Source: Elusimicrobiota bacterium (GTDB taxonomy: Bacteria > Elusimicrobiota > Elusimicrobia > UBA1565). Taken from it: a stretch of 41,456 nucleotides of DNA. Shown here piece by piece: positions 18,979 through 26,728 of the stretch; position 1 is the stretch's first letter; every line of letters starts with the position of its first letter. The position numbers were made by a program, and so were the translations under genes. The stretch spans positions 1 through 41,456 of the forward strand of contig JACRDO010000067.1 in NCBI GenBank assembly GCA_016212885.1, in the 5' to 3' direction. A model generated the notes under the pieces. It made no database searches, was not told the DNA's origin, and was given only the letters and a program-made list of their open reading frames with translations.

Positions 18979-19645
18979 GGCGATCCGCTACCGCGTGCGG
19001 GTGTCCCGGACGGGCCCTGCGGGCAAGCTCTCGCACCTTGAGCAGATTGAGGCGCTGCGCTCGGCGGTCATGCGCAGCGGCCTGCCGTTCATCCCGGATG
19101 GGCGCCGCAAGCGCCCTAGGCCGAGGCTCTCGTTCGGCCCGGCGATCTCCGTGGGCTACGAAAGCCTGGCCGAGTATTTCGATATGGATCTGGCGGCCGG
19201 GGTCCCTGTTTCCGACTTGACCCGGGCGCTGTCGGCCGCGCTGGAGCCCGGCTTCGCGGTCCAGAACGCCCGGCGCATCCCGGCGTTCTTCCCGTCGCTC
19301 GATGCGAGCATCAACGTCGTGCGCTACGGCATCGGGGGGCCGTTCCCGGGGGATGCGGCGGAGTCTCTGGCCCGCTTCCTTGAGCGGGTCGAGATTCCCA
19401 TTGAGAAGGCTAAAGACGGCGGCGCGCGCATCGAGCGCATCGACGCCCGACCGTTGATCATAGACGCTTGCGTCGAATCCCCGGGCCGCGTAGTCTTGAC
19501 GCTGCGGTTCGGGCCGAAAAGGACGGTCAAACCGGAGGCGCTGCTGAGGGAATGGCTCGGGCCGGAGATCCGGCCGGGGGAGTTCCGCATTCTGCGCGAG
19601 GAGCTTCTGTCCGAAACGTCGGGGGGCGAATTGCTGGCGCCGTGA
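18965..19645 (+). CDS. DUF2344 radical-SAM-linked protein
   Basis: A 226-residue protein starting MRFSEAIRYRVRVSRTGPAGKLSHLEQ, matching the radical-SAM-linked family (DUF2344/TIGR03936; typical motif R.RF.K.G...LSHLD). Members are normally fused to, or encoded beside, a TIGR03960-type radical SAM protein, often just before RNase E/G. Here RNase E/G follows but no radical SAM gene precedes; rodA does. The function is unknown; a role in modifying RNA or ribosomes has been presumed from context. The ATG at 18965 is preferred on homology; one at 18953 adds four residues. Both overlap rodA. Confidence 0.8.
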   Translation: MRFSEAIRYRVRVSRTGPAGKLSHLEQIEALRSAVMRSGLPFIPDGRRKRPRPRLSFGPAISVGYESLAEYFDMDLAAGVPVSDLTRALSAALEPGFAVQNARRIPAFFPSLDASINVVRYGIGGPFPGDAAESLARFLERVEIPIEKAKDGGARIERIDARPLIIDACVESPGRVVLTLRFGPKRTVKPEALLREWLGPEIRPGEFRILREELLSETSGGELLAP

Positions 19646-19692
19646 CGGCGGGAAGGCCCGAACGGTGAAATTGATTTCTTGGAGGATTTGCC

Positions 19693-21552
19693 ATGAACGA
19701 AGACGCGAAGGAGCCGGACATCGCACCGACGCCGGCGGGTGACGCTGCCGCAAGCCCTGCGCTGCCCCAGCCTGACCCCGCTTTTCCCCGCGCTCCGGCG
19801 GCGGCTCCCGGCCCGCAGGGAAGCCAGGGTGAGCCGCAGGACTCCGCCCGCAAGGAAGAGAGCGCAAGCGCGCCGGAGGAGCCGGAGGCCGCCCGCCCAG
19901 CCGCTGAGGAGCGGGCCGATGAGGCCGGAGATCCGGCGCCCGAGGAGCCCTGCTCGGGCGCGGGGCATGGGGGCCAGCCGCAGGTCCGGCGCGGCCATCG
20001 GGACGGCCGGGCCTATGACGGCGGAGGGGGCCGGCAGCGCGGGGACCGGCGCATGCGCGAGAGGGAGGAGCGCCGCGGCGAACGCGAGGTCCGGCCGCGG
20101 GAGGCGGTTCAGGGACCTGGGGTCAAGCGCGAGATGTTGGCGAACACGTCCTTTGAAGAGTCCCGGGTGGCTGTCGTCGAGAACGGAAGGCTCGTCGAGC
20201 TGCATTGGGAGCGCAAGGGGGCGCAGAACATCGTCGGCAACATCTATAAAGGCGTCGTCGAGAACGTCCTTCCGGGCATCTCCTCGGCTTTCGTGAACAT
20301 CGGCTTCGAGAAGAACGCCTATCTATACATCTCCGATGTGCTCGGCAGCCAGTGCGCGGCGATCGACCAGCTGTTGAAGAAGGGGCAGGAGATCATCATC
20401 CAGGTCGCCAAGGAGGCGATCGGGACCAAGGGGATGAAAGTCACGATGGAAGTGTCCCTTCCCGGGCGCTACCTCGTGCTGACGCCGTTCTCCGCGTCCA
20501 TGGGCATCTCGAAGCAGATCGAGGATCCCGTGGAGCGCAAGAGGATTTCGGAGATCGTCGACCGGCTCACCCGGGAGTCGCTGGGAGGGATGGGCGTGGT
20601 GGTGCGGACGGAGGCCGAGGGCGCCCGCGAAGAAGACCTCCGTCGCGAGGTGCAATACCTGCTGCGCTCCTGGGAGGCCATCCATCGCAGGCAGGAAACG
20701 CAGCCGGCGCCCTGCCTGCTGCACAGGGACCTGGACCTGACGATGCAGGTCGCCCGCGACCTGCTCTGCGACGAGGTCTATGTGTACCTGCTCGACAACA
20801 AGGAAGCCTACCAGAACGTCGTGGACTTCATCGGCAAGATCTCGCCGGACCTCAAGGGGCGCGTCCGCCATTACGACGGCAAAACGCCGATCTTCACCGC
20901 ATTCAACATCGAGCCCGAGATCGAGAAGCTTCGGCAGACGAAGGTGCAGCTGCCGAGCGGGGGCACCATCGTCATCCAGGAGGCGGAATCCCTGACGGCC
21001 ATCGATGTGAACACCGGGCGGTTCACGGGCTCGAAATCGCAGGAGGAGACCGTCACCCAGAACAACATCGAGGCCGCGGAGGAGATCGCGCACCAGCTGA
21101 GGCTTCGGAACATCGGCGGGATCATCGTCATCGATTTCATCGACATGCGCAAGGCCTCCAACCGGCAGAAGGTCATGGAAACGCTGCAGGACGCGGTCCG
21201 CTGCGATCGGGCGAAAATCCGGATCCTGCCGATCACGCGTCTGGGCCTGATCGAAATGACGCGGGAACGCAAGCGGGAGTCCACGATCAGCCTGATGACG
21301 GAAGAGTGCCGGGAATGCCGGGGATCCGGCCGGGTGCTGTCTTCCGAGAGCATGCGCATCCGGATCCAGCGCGAGATTCACGAGCTGACGCAGGGCCGGC
21401 CCGGCGGGCAGGTGAGGCTCGTCCTGCATCCGCTCCTGGCCGAGTCCTTCAAGGAGAAGCAGGTTGTGATCGAGAAGAACGTGCATCGTTCCGTCAAGAT
21501 CGCCGGCGATCCCCACCTGGATTGGGAGGATTACCGGATCATACTGGAATGA
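19693..21552 (+). CDS. rng: Ribonuclease E/G with long low-complexity N-terminus
   Basis: A 619-residue endoribonuclease. Residues 1 to about 145 are low complexity, first acidic/Pro/Ala and then Arg/Gly-rich. The RNase G-like core follows: embedded S1 domain (GNIYKGVVENVLPGISSAFVNIG), then the DNase I-like subdomain with catalytic Mg ligands D438 (AIDVNTG) and D481 (VIDFIDM), and the zinc-link C539-x2-C542. It lacks the long C-terminal scaffold of E. coli RNase E, so it is nearer RNase G, with the disordered arm moved to the N-terminus. TTGGAGGA precedes the ATG. Confidence 0.93.
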   Translation: MNEDAKEPDIAPTPAGDAAASPALPQPDPAFPRAPAAAPGPQGSQGEPQDSARKEESASAPEEPEAARPAAEERADEAGDPAPEEPCSGAGHGGQPQVRRGHRDGRAYDGGGGRQRGDRRMREREERRGEREVRPREAVQGPGVKREMLANTSFEESRVAVVENGRLVELHWERKGAQNIVGNIYKGVVENVLPGISSAFVNIGFEKNAYLYISDVLGSQCAAIDQLLKKGQEIIIQVAKEAIGTKGMKVTMEVSLPGRYLVLTPFSASMGISKQIEDPVERKRISEIVDRLTRESLGGMGVVVRTEAEGAREEDLRREVQYLLRSWEAIHRRQETQPAPCLLHRDLDLTMQVARDLLCDEVYVYLLDNKEAYQNVVDFIGKISPDLKGRVRHYDGKTPIFTAFNIEPEIEKLRQTKVQLPSGGTIVIQEAESLTAIDVNTGRFTGSKSQEETVTQNNIEAAEEIAHQLRLRNIGGIIVIDFIDMRKASNRQKVMETLQDAVRCDRAKIRILPITRLGLIEMTRERKRESTISLMTEECRECRGSGRVLSSESMRIRIQREIHELTQGRPGGQVRLVLHPLLAESFKEKQVVIEKNVHRSVKIAGDPHLDWEDYRIILE

Positions 21553-23144
21553 AGCGCGGCTGGATGAAGCGCCAACGGATGGGGGCGTGGCTCGTCTGCG
21601 CGGCCGCGCTCTGCCTGGCCGCGCTCTGGGCCCAGGCCGAGGAGATCCAGGTGCTGAAATCCGGCGAGCGTTTCGGCGCGGCGGACGCGTACCGCATCGA
21701 AGAGGTGTTTTACCTTTCTCTCAAGGACGCCGCGCGGATATACGACGCCAGGGCGGACTACTACAACGCCTCGGGGAAGGTCGCCCTGGGCCTGCGGGGG
21801 CGCAAAGCGGTGTTCGGGGTCGGGGGCGCCGATGTCCTCATCGGAGACCAAAAGGTCGAGATGGCCCATAAGATCCTCATCCGCCAGGACCGAGCATGGA
21901 TCCCGATGGATTTTTTCGAGGGGGAGGAGTTCTCGGCTTTGGCTGGACTAAACACGCGCTTCGATCCGAAGGCGCGCCTGCTGTCGGTGGAGCGGCGCGT
22001 CAACATCGGGCGCCTGCGATGGCATACCTACCCCGATCACACGCGCATCGCCCTAGAGATCGGGGAGGGGCTGCCTTACAAGGCCGAGAAACGCGGCCTG
22101 CGCACGCTGGACATCGGCATTCCGGGCGGCTTCCTCTCGGCCCCCGAGAAGGCGGAGGTCGCCGACGGAGCCGTCGAAGCCGTGCGTCTCGATCAGGAGC
22201 AGCGGCAGGCGCGACTTTCCGCAGCTTTGGCCAGCGACTCGGCTCGCTGGACATTGAAGGAGTTCGACAAGCCGCGGCGCCTGGTGCTGGATGTCGAGCG
22301 GCAGGCGGCCCCCGCGGAGGAGGAGACGGTCCTTGCCCCAGTGAGCGCTCCAGCCAAGCCTCCCGTTCAAACGCCGGCTCAGCCTCAAACGCCGGCCGCT
22401 CTGGCCCCTGCGCCGGCCCATTCGGCCCGCACCCCCCGGAAGGTCCGCGTGGCCATCGATCCCGGGCACGGCGGCAAGGACAGCGGGGCTGTCGGCCGCC
22501 GGGGGGGGCGGGAGAAGGACATCAACCTGCTGCTCGGCAAGGAGCTGGCGCGCTTGCTGGAGGAGGGAGGCTTCGATGTTCTGCTGACCCGGCAGACGGA
22601 CGATTTTCTGCCCCTCTCCGATCGGGCGAAGCTGGCCAACGATTGGGGGGCCGACATCTTCATCTCCCTGCACTGCAACGCGCATAAAAGCCGTTCGGAG
22701 AAGGGCTACGAGATATATTTCCTTTCAGAGCAGACCACGGACCCTGAGGCGGAGCGGCTGGCGGAGTTCGAGAACTCCGTTCTCAAACTGGAGGAGAAGG
22801 GAGATGTGGAAGACGAAGCGGCCGGCGTTCTTTTCCAGCTGGCCCGCACGGAGTTCATTAACGATTCAGCGGAGCTTTCGGGGCTTCTGGCCCGTTCGCT
22901 CGCGCGCCGCGTGGACATGCCCAACCGGGGCGTCAAGCAGGCGTCGTTCTACGTCCTGCGGGGGGCCAACGAGCCGGCGGTCCTAGTCGAAGCGGGTTAT
23001 GTGACGAACTCGAAGGATGGAGCCAAGCTCGAATCGAAGAAGCACCGCAGGCAGATCGCGGAGGGACTCCTCGCGGGGATCCACGAGTTCGCGGGGCTCA
23101 AGGGCTGGCTGCCGCCGCGCCGCGGCGAGGGAGGGGCTCGATGA
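21549..23144 (+). CDS. N-acetylmuramoyl-L-alanine amidase (AMIN + Amidase_3)
   Basis: A 531-residue exported enzyme that cuts peptide stems from glycan strands. A signal peptide spans about residues 1-30 (basic start, then WLVCAAALCLAALWAQA). An AMIN-like, wall-targeting region follows, then a Pro/Ala linker, and the catalytic Amidase_3 domain from about 297. Zinc ligands are visible in DPGHGG (His), the Glu of GREKDINL, and SLHCNA (His); the catalytic Glu is in VLVEAGYVTN. The ATG overlaps the rng stop (ATGA); a long upstream in-frame opening lies inside rng and is not coding. It most resembles AmiA/B/C-type proteins. Confidence 0.93.
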   Translation: MKRGWMKRQRMGAWLVCAAALCLAALWAQAEEIQVLKSGERFGAADAYRIEEVFYLSLKDAARIYDARADYYNASGKVALGLRGRKAVFGVGGADVLIGDQKVEMAHKILIRQDRAWIPMDFFEGEEFSALAGLNTRFDPKARLLSVERRVNIGRLRWHTYPDHTRIALEIGEGLPYKAEKRGLRTLDIGIPGGFLSAPEKAEVADGAVEAVRLDQEQRQARLSAALASDSARWTLKEFDKPRRLVLDVERQAAPAEEETVLAPVSAPAKPPVQTPAQPQTPAALAPAPAHSARTPRKVRVAIDPGHGGKDSGAVGRRGGREKDINLLLGKELARLLEEGGFDVLLTRQTDDFLPLSDRAKLANDWGADIFISLHCNAHKSRSEKGYEIYFLSEQTTDPEAERLAEFENSVLKLEEKGDVEDEAAGVLFQLARTEFINDSAELSGLLARSLARRVDMPNRGVKQASFYVLRGANEPAVLVEAGYVTNSKDGAKLESKKHRRQIAEGLLAGIHEFAGLKGWLPPRRGEGGAR

Positions 23145-23944
23145 GGGCGCAAGGCGTCGCGATATTCGATTCCGGCGTCGGCGGTTTGACCGTCTTCAAG
23201 GAAATCCGGCGGGCCCTGCCGGCCGAGCGCCTGGTGTATTTCGGCGACACGGCGCGTCTGCCCTACGGCTCGAAATCCCGGGAGGCCGTCACGCGCTTCT
23301 GCCTCGAGATCGCGCGCTTCCTGCTCAAGCACGACATCAAGATGCTGATCGTCGCCTGCAACAGCGCCTCCGCCCTCGCTCTGAGCGCCCTGGAGGACGC
23401 GCTCGACATCCCGGTGCTCGGGGTCATCGGGCCAGCTGTCCGGGCCGCTGCCGTTGCGACCAAGAGCGGGACGATCGGGGTCATCGGCACGGAGGCGACG
23501 ATCAACAGCCGCGCCTACGAGGATGCTCTGGCTGCCTTGAACGGCGCTCTGAAGACCGCGGTCAAGGCCTGTCCCCTGCTGGTGCCGCTGGTGGAGGAGG
23601 GCTGGTGGGCGCATCCGGTGACCGAGCGGGTGGCGCAGGCGTATCTGCGGCCGCTCAAAAAGACGGGCATGGATACGCTCATCCTTGGATGCACGCATTA
23701 CCCGCTGATCAAAGCGGTCATTCAGAAAGCCGCGGGGGGGCGGAGGGTGCGGCTGATCGACTCCGGCGAGGAGATGGCCCGCGAGGCCCGGGCCTGGCTG
23801 AAAGTCAACGCCATGGAGCGCCGTACCGGGAAAGGGAGCCAGGAGTTCTTCGTCTCGGACGCTCCGGACAGGTTCAAGCGGCTGGCGCGGCGGTTCCTCG
23901 GCGCCGGGGTGGATCGGGTGACGCTCGCTGCGGTGGAGGCTTAG
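23141..23944 (+). CDS. murI: Glutamate racemase
   Basis: A 267-residue cofactor-independent racemase making D-Glu for peptidoglycan. The two catalytic cysteines are C73 (VACNSAS) and C184 (LGCTHYP), and D10 lies in the N-terminal FDSGVGG motif. The length is typical. It overlaps the amidase gene by 4 nt and is the last gene of the co-directional array. It converges with the response regulator gene 11 nt further on; no terminator hairpin is obvious in that gap. Confidence 0.96.
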   Translation: MRAQGVAIFDSGVGGLTVFKEIRRALPAERLVYFGDTARLPYGSKSREAVTRFCLEIARFLLKHDIKMLIVACNSASALALSALEDALDIPVLGVIGPAVRAAAVATKSGTIGVIGTEATINSRAYEDALAALNGALKTAVKACPLLVPLVEEGWWAHPVTERVAQAYLRPLKKTGMDTLILGCTHYPLIKAVIQKAAGGRRVRLIDSGEEMAREARAWLKVNAMERRTGKGSQEFFVSDAPDRFKRLARRFLGAGVDRVTLAAVEA

Positions 23945-23955
23945 TGCTGCTGCTC

Positions 23956-24330
23956 CTAGGCGGGCCCGGAGAGCATTTCGTCGATGAGCCGCTTGAGGTC
24001 CGCCATGCGCACGGGCTTCGAGATGAAGCGGGAGAGGCCGGGGTCCGCGACCTCGCTGAGGACCTGGACCGGAGCGGCTTCCCCGCTCATGAAGAGGATG
24101 GGGGTCCTGGCCGTCGCGGCGTTTCGGCGGAAAGCCTCGAAAAGATGGGCGCCGGTGGCGCCGGGCATATGGTAGTCCAGGAGGATCAGGTCAGGCTTGA
24201 ATCGGCGGGCCAGATCGAGTCCGGTCGCCGGGTCGTTGGCGGAGGCGAGCTCGTGGCCGATCGATTTGAGCGAGATCGTCAGAATCTGCACAAGGTCGTG
24301 GTCGTCGTCGACGATCAAAATGCGCGGCAT
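23956..24330 (-). CDS. Single-domain response regulator (CheY-like)
   Basis: A 124-residue receiver domain with no output domain. The acidic pocket D8-D9-D10, phospho-acceptor D52 (LLDYHMPG), S82 in place of the common Thr, and K105 (ISKP) are all intact, so phosphorylation is plausible. No histidine kinase is in the window. The start at 24330 lies only 6 nt from a -10 box, so the mRNA may be leaderless. The target (motility, development or a phosphorelay) cannot be inferred. Confidence 0.92.
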   Translation of the reverse strand: MPRILIVDDDHDLVQILTISLKSIGHELASANDPATGLDLARRFKPDLILLDYHMPGATGAHLFEAFRRNAATARTPILFMSGEAAPVQVLSEVADPGLSRFISKPVRMADLKRLIDEMLSGPA

Positions 24331-24336
24331 GGGGTT

Positions 24337-24365
24337 AGTATAAAACGCGTCGAGGGGTCGGTCAA
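24337..24365 (-). promoter_or_regulatory. Promoter of the response regulator gene
   Basis: On the minus strand a TTGACC -35 box (24365-24360) and a TATACT -10 box (24342-24337) are separated by 17 nt. The expected start of transcription falls at or next to the ATG at 24330, with no Shine-Dalgarno, suggesting a leaderless message. On the plus strand the same bases read TATAAA (24339-24344), a possible overlapping -10 for the divergent gene at 24372, though without a clear -35. Confidence 0.5.
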
Positions 24366-24371
24366 GCGAAA

Positions 24372-24950
24372 ATGGAAGATTTGATCAGGCGGATCGGGTT
24401 TGCAAAGGTCTTCATCGACAATGGGATGTGCCGTATGGGGCCCCAATTGGACGCCGCTTCGGCCGTGGACCGGAGGCTGGTCCGCTTCGCCGGCCGGGCC
24501 ACCCAGCTCTCCGACGCGGTCGTTGCGCTCTGCAGGCAGGGGCACCCGAGCGAGGCGTTGCCGGTCCTGCGTCAGCTCGGCGAGACAGCTGCCTCGCTTT
24601 GCTGGCTTGCGGCCGGCCCCAGCGAGGACCGAGCCCGGGCATTGGCCAAGGAATCGGAAGATGCGGCATGGTCCGCGCTGTGGCCGCAAGAGCGCTTCCT
24701 CTCCCGCGCGCAGGAATCCGGCTTCGCCGAGAGCGCCCGGCAGGTGCTGGACCTTTGCCGGGATTTTGTCGATGGCGGGACATTGACCCTGCCGTGGGCG
24801 CACGTGTTCGAGGGCCGCGGCGCGCGGGGGGGCCTCTGCGCGAAGAAGGTCTTGGAGCTTGCCGCCGCGATGATGGGGCATGTTCTGAAAGCGCTGGGCC
24901 GGCGCTGGCCGGGGGATTTCCCCGGAGCCGAGCAGGTATGGCCGCCGTGA
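24372..24950 (+). CDS. Conserved-looking cytoplasmic protein of unknown function
   Basis: A 192-residue, mostly helical, Ala/Leu/Arg-rich protein with no signal peptide or membrane segment. The part around residues 45-85 (ATQLSDAVVALCRQGHPSEALPVLRQLGE...LCWLA) is faintly like DUF5677-type helical proteins; I would not assign it. It overlaps the next gene by 13 nt and begins an eight-gene co-directional run ending at queC. A purine-rich stretch (AAGCGAAA) lies just before the ATG. Confidence 0.6.
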   Translation: MEDLIRRIGFAKVFIDNGMCRMGPQLDAASAVDRRLVRFAGRATQLSDAVVALCRQGHPSEALPVLRQLGETAASLCWLAAGPSEDRARALAKESEDAAWSALWPQERFLSRAQESGFAESARQVLDLCRDFVDGGTLTLPWAHVFEGRGARGGLCAKKVLELAAAMMGHVLKALGRRWPGDFPGAEQVWPP

Positions 24951-26728
24951 GGTTCGCCTTGCTTCTCTGGGCCCTGATCGCCCAAGGGGCCTCGGCGCTC
25001 GGCCAGGGGCCGGGGCCCGGCGCCGCTGGAAAGGGGGGAGAGGCCGAAGCTCCCCGCGCAGTGGATCTCGGGATCCCGGCAACGGTGCCGTGGCAAGATG
25101 CAGCCCTGAGCGGCGGGACCGAAAGGAAGGCTGCGGAGAAAGCGGCCGTTGAGGAGGCTTTCTGGGAGCGGCTTGCGGAAGACTTGGATTCGGTCGAACG
25201 GAGCCGCAGCGGCCTGCTGGCTGCGCTGCGTTTCGCGAGGTCCCACCCGGAGGTCTTCCCGCCCGCGCCCATGGAGCGTCCGGAGGGGCTTCTCGATGAA
25301 TTCGCGGACCTCGCCCTGCGCACATGGGCCTTCTGCGCGGATCATTACCTGGCTTTGGAAAGCATCATCGGCCGCTATGGGGACTTCGAGTCCCGGCAGG
25401 AGGATCGGGCCAAGCGCGCGGCTTTCTCCTGCGCTTGCGCGGCGCGGCTGGCCCAACGGAGATTCCTGGCCGAGTGGATCGCCCTCGCTTCCATCGACCC
25501 CGCCATAGAGAGGCTTCTTGTGGAGTCCAGCGAGCCGGGGTTCCCGGCAGGCCTATATGGGCGCCTCCGGCAGGCGGCTTCGACCGGCCCCGAGGATGCG
25601 GCGGTCTTGGGTGCGTATGCGGAGAAGGCCGGCGCCTTCGGCTCCCTGAGGGGGCTCTTGAATGACCGGCTCGAGCAATGGGAGAAGAACCGCGGGGAGG
25701 ACCTCTCGAAGCCGAGGGCCCGGCCGAACCGGAAAGCGGCTTCCGATATGGCCCGCATCCGAGCCGCTCTTCAGGCGGAGTTCCCGCTCCTTTCCCGCCC
25801 CGGGCAATGGCGCGGGATGGCTCTTTCGGAGCCGGAACCGCAGGCAGAGGGCTCCGAGACCGCCGTCTCCCCCTCCCAACGCCCGCCGGATTGGATGGAC
25901 CTTCCCGTGAGCTCACAGATCGTCGTGGCGGTGCAGCGGGTGAAATCCTACTTGAACCCCGATCCCGCGCAAGGCCCGAGGCCGGATTCCTTGATCACCC
26001 GGGAGCAGCTCGATGCGCTCAAGCTCTCGCTGGAGCCGGGCGACGTCGTGCTCCTGCGGCGCGAGCTCTTCGTCGGCGAAGTCGGCCTCGGCGGGTACTG
26101 GCGCGAGGCCGCTCTCTACGCCGGCGCGCCGACCCTGCGCCGGAAATTCTTCGGCCGCGAGTCCGTCAACGCAGCGCTCTACTCCCTGAACGCGGACGCC
26201 TTCACGGAGAATGCGGCCGAGACCCGGCGGGGCGCGCCGGAGCTGCTCGTCTGCGACAAGGGCCGGGCGGCGCTGAGGTCTCTGGAGAGCGCAGGGGCCG
26301 GCGACGCGCTGGCGGTGCTGAGGCCCAGGGTTTCGAAACCGGCCAAGGACGAGGCTCTCCGCCGGGTCTTTGCCCTCATCGGCAAGCCGATCGCGGCGCC
26401 GTCCGGCGCCGAAGAGGCGGCTTTGGCAGCGGGCTGCGCCGGCGAGCTCCTGAGGACCGCCTATCCGCAGGGGGTCCGCTGGCCTTTGCGCAGGACCCTC
26501 GGGCGCGCGGCCCTCTCCGTCAACGAACTTGTCCGGCTCATCGACGCGGAGTACGCCACGGAGAAAGAGCAGTTCGACTTGATCTCATTCCTCGACGCGC
26601 GTGAAAAATGGCAGAGGGCCGGGATCTCCACGATCGAGGACTTCCGCGCCAGTTGGCGACGCCGGGCTTGGCAGCCGAAGGGGGCCGGCCCGCCGCGGGA
26701 GCCGGATTCGGAAGGAGAACGTCCATGA
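24938..26728 (+). CDS. Exported protein with degenerate YiiX/C92-like permuted papain domain
   Basis: A 596-residue protein with a signal peptide (MAAVRFALLLWALIAQGASA) and a helical, charged central region. From about residue 366 it resembles the YiiX/YebB (peptidase C92, permuted NlpC/P60) fold: G368-D369-VVLLRR, an ALYAG strand, ...GDALAVLRPR, and C500 in GCAGELLRTAY, matching the family CSEL motif. In the usual W-T-H-V-A-L-Y box the His is replaced (W-R-E390-A-A-L-Y), so the catalytic His seems lost. It may be a non-catalytic binder or a variant enzyme. The ATG at 24938 overlaps the upstream gene; a longer in-frame opening lacks a signal peptide at the right place. Confidence 0.65.
   Translation: MAAVRFALLLWALIAQGASALGQGPGPGAAGKGGEAEAPRAVDLGIPATVPWQDAALSGGTERKAAEKAAVEEAFWERLAEDLDSVERSRSGLLAALRFARSHPEVFPPAPMERPEGLLDEFADLALRTWAFCADHYLALESIIGRYGDFESRQEDRAKRAAFSCACAARLAQRRFLAEWIALASIDPAIERLLVESSEPGFPAGLYGRLRQAASTGPEDAAVLGAYAEKAGAFGSLRGLLNDRLEQWEKNRGEDLSKPRARPNRKAASDMARIRAALQAEFPLLSRPGQWRGMALSEPEPQAEGSETAVSPSQRPPDWMDLPVSSQIVVAVQRVKSYLNPDPAQGPRPDSLITREQLDALKLSLEPGDVVLLRRELFVGEVGLGGYWREAALYAGAPTLRRKFFGRESVNAALYSLNADAFTENAAETRRGAPELLVCDKGRAALRSLESAGAGDALAVLRPRVSKPAKDEALRRVFALIGKPIAAPSGAEEAALAAGCAGELLRTAYPQGVRWPLRRTLGRAALSVNELVRLIDAEYATEKEQFDLISFLDAREKWQRAGISTIEDFRASWRRRAWQPKGAGPPREPDSEGERP

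Noticed and set aside
20352-21548. N-terminal extension of the amidase frame through RNase E/G
   Set aside because: It overlaps the conserved RNase E/G sequence and translates to Arg/Gly/Ala-rich nonsense; the signal peptide begins at 21549.
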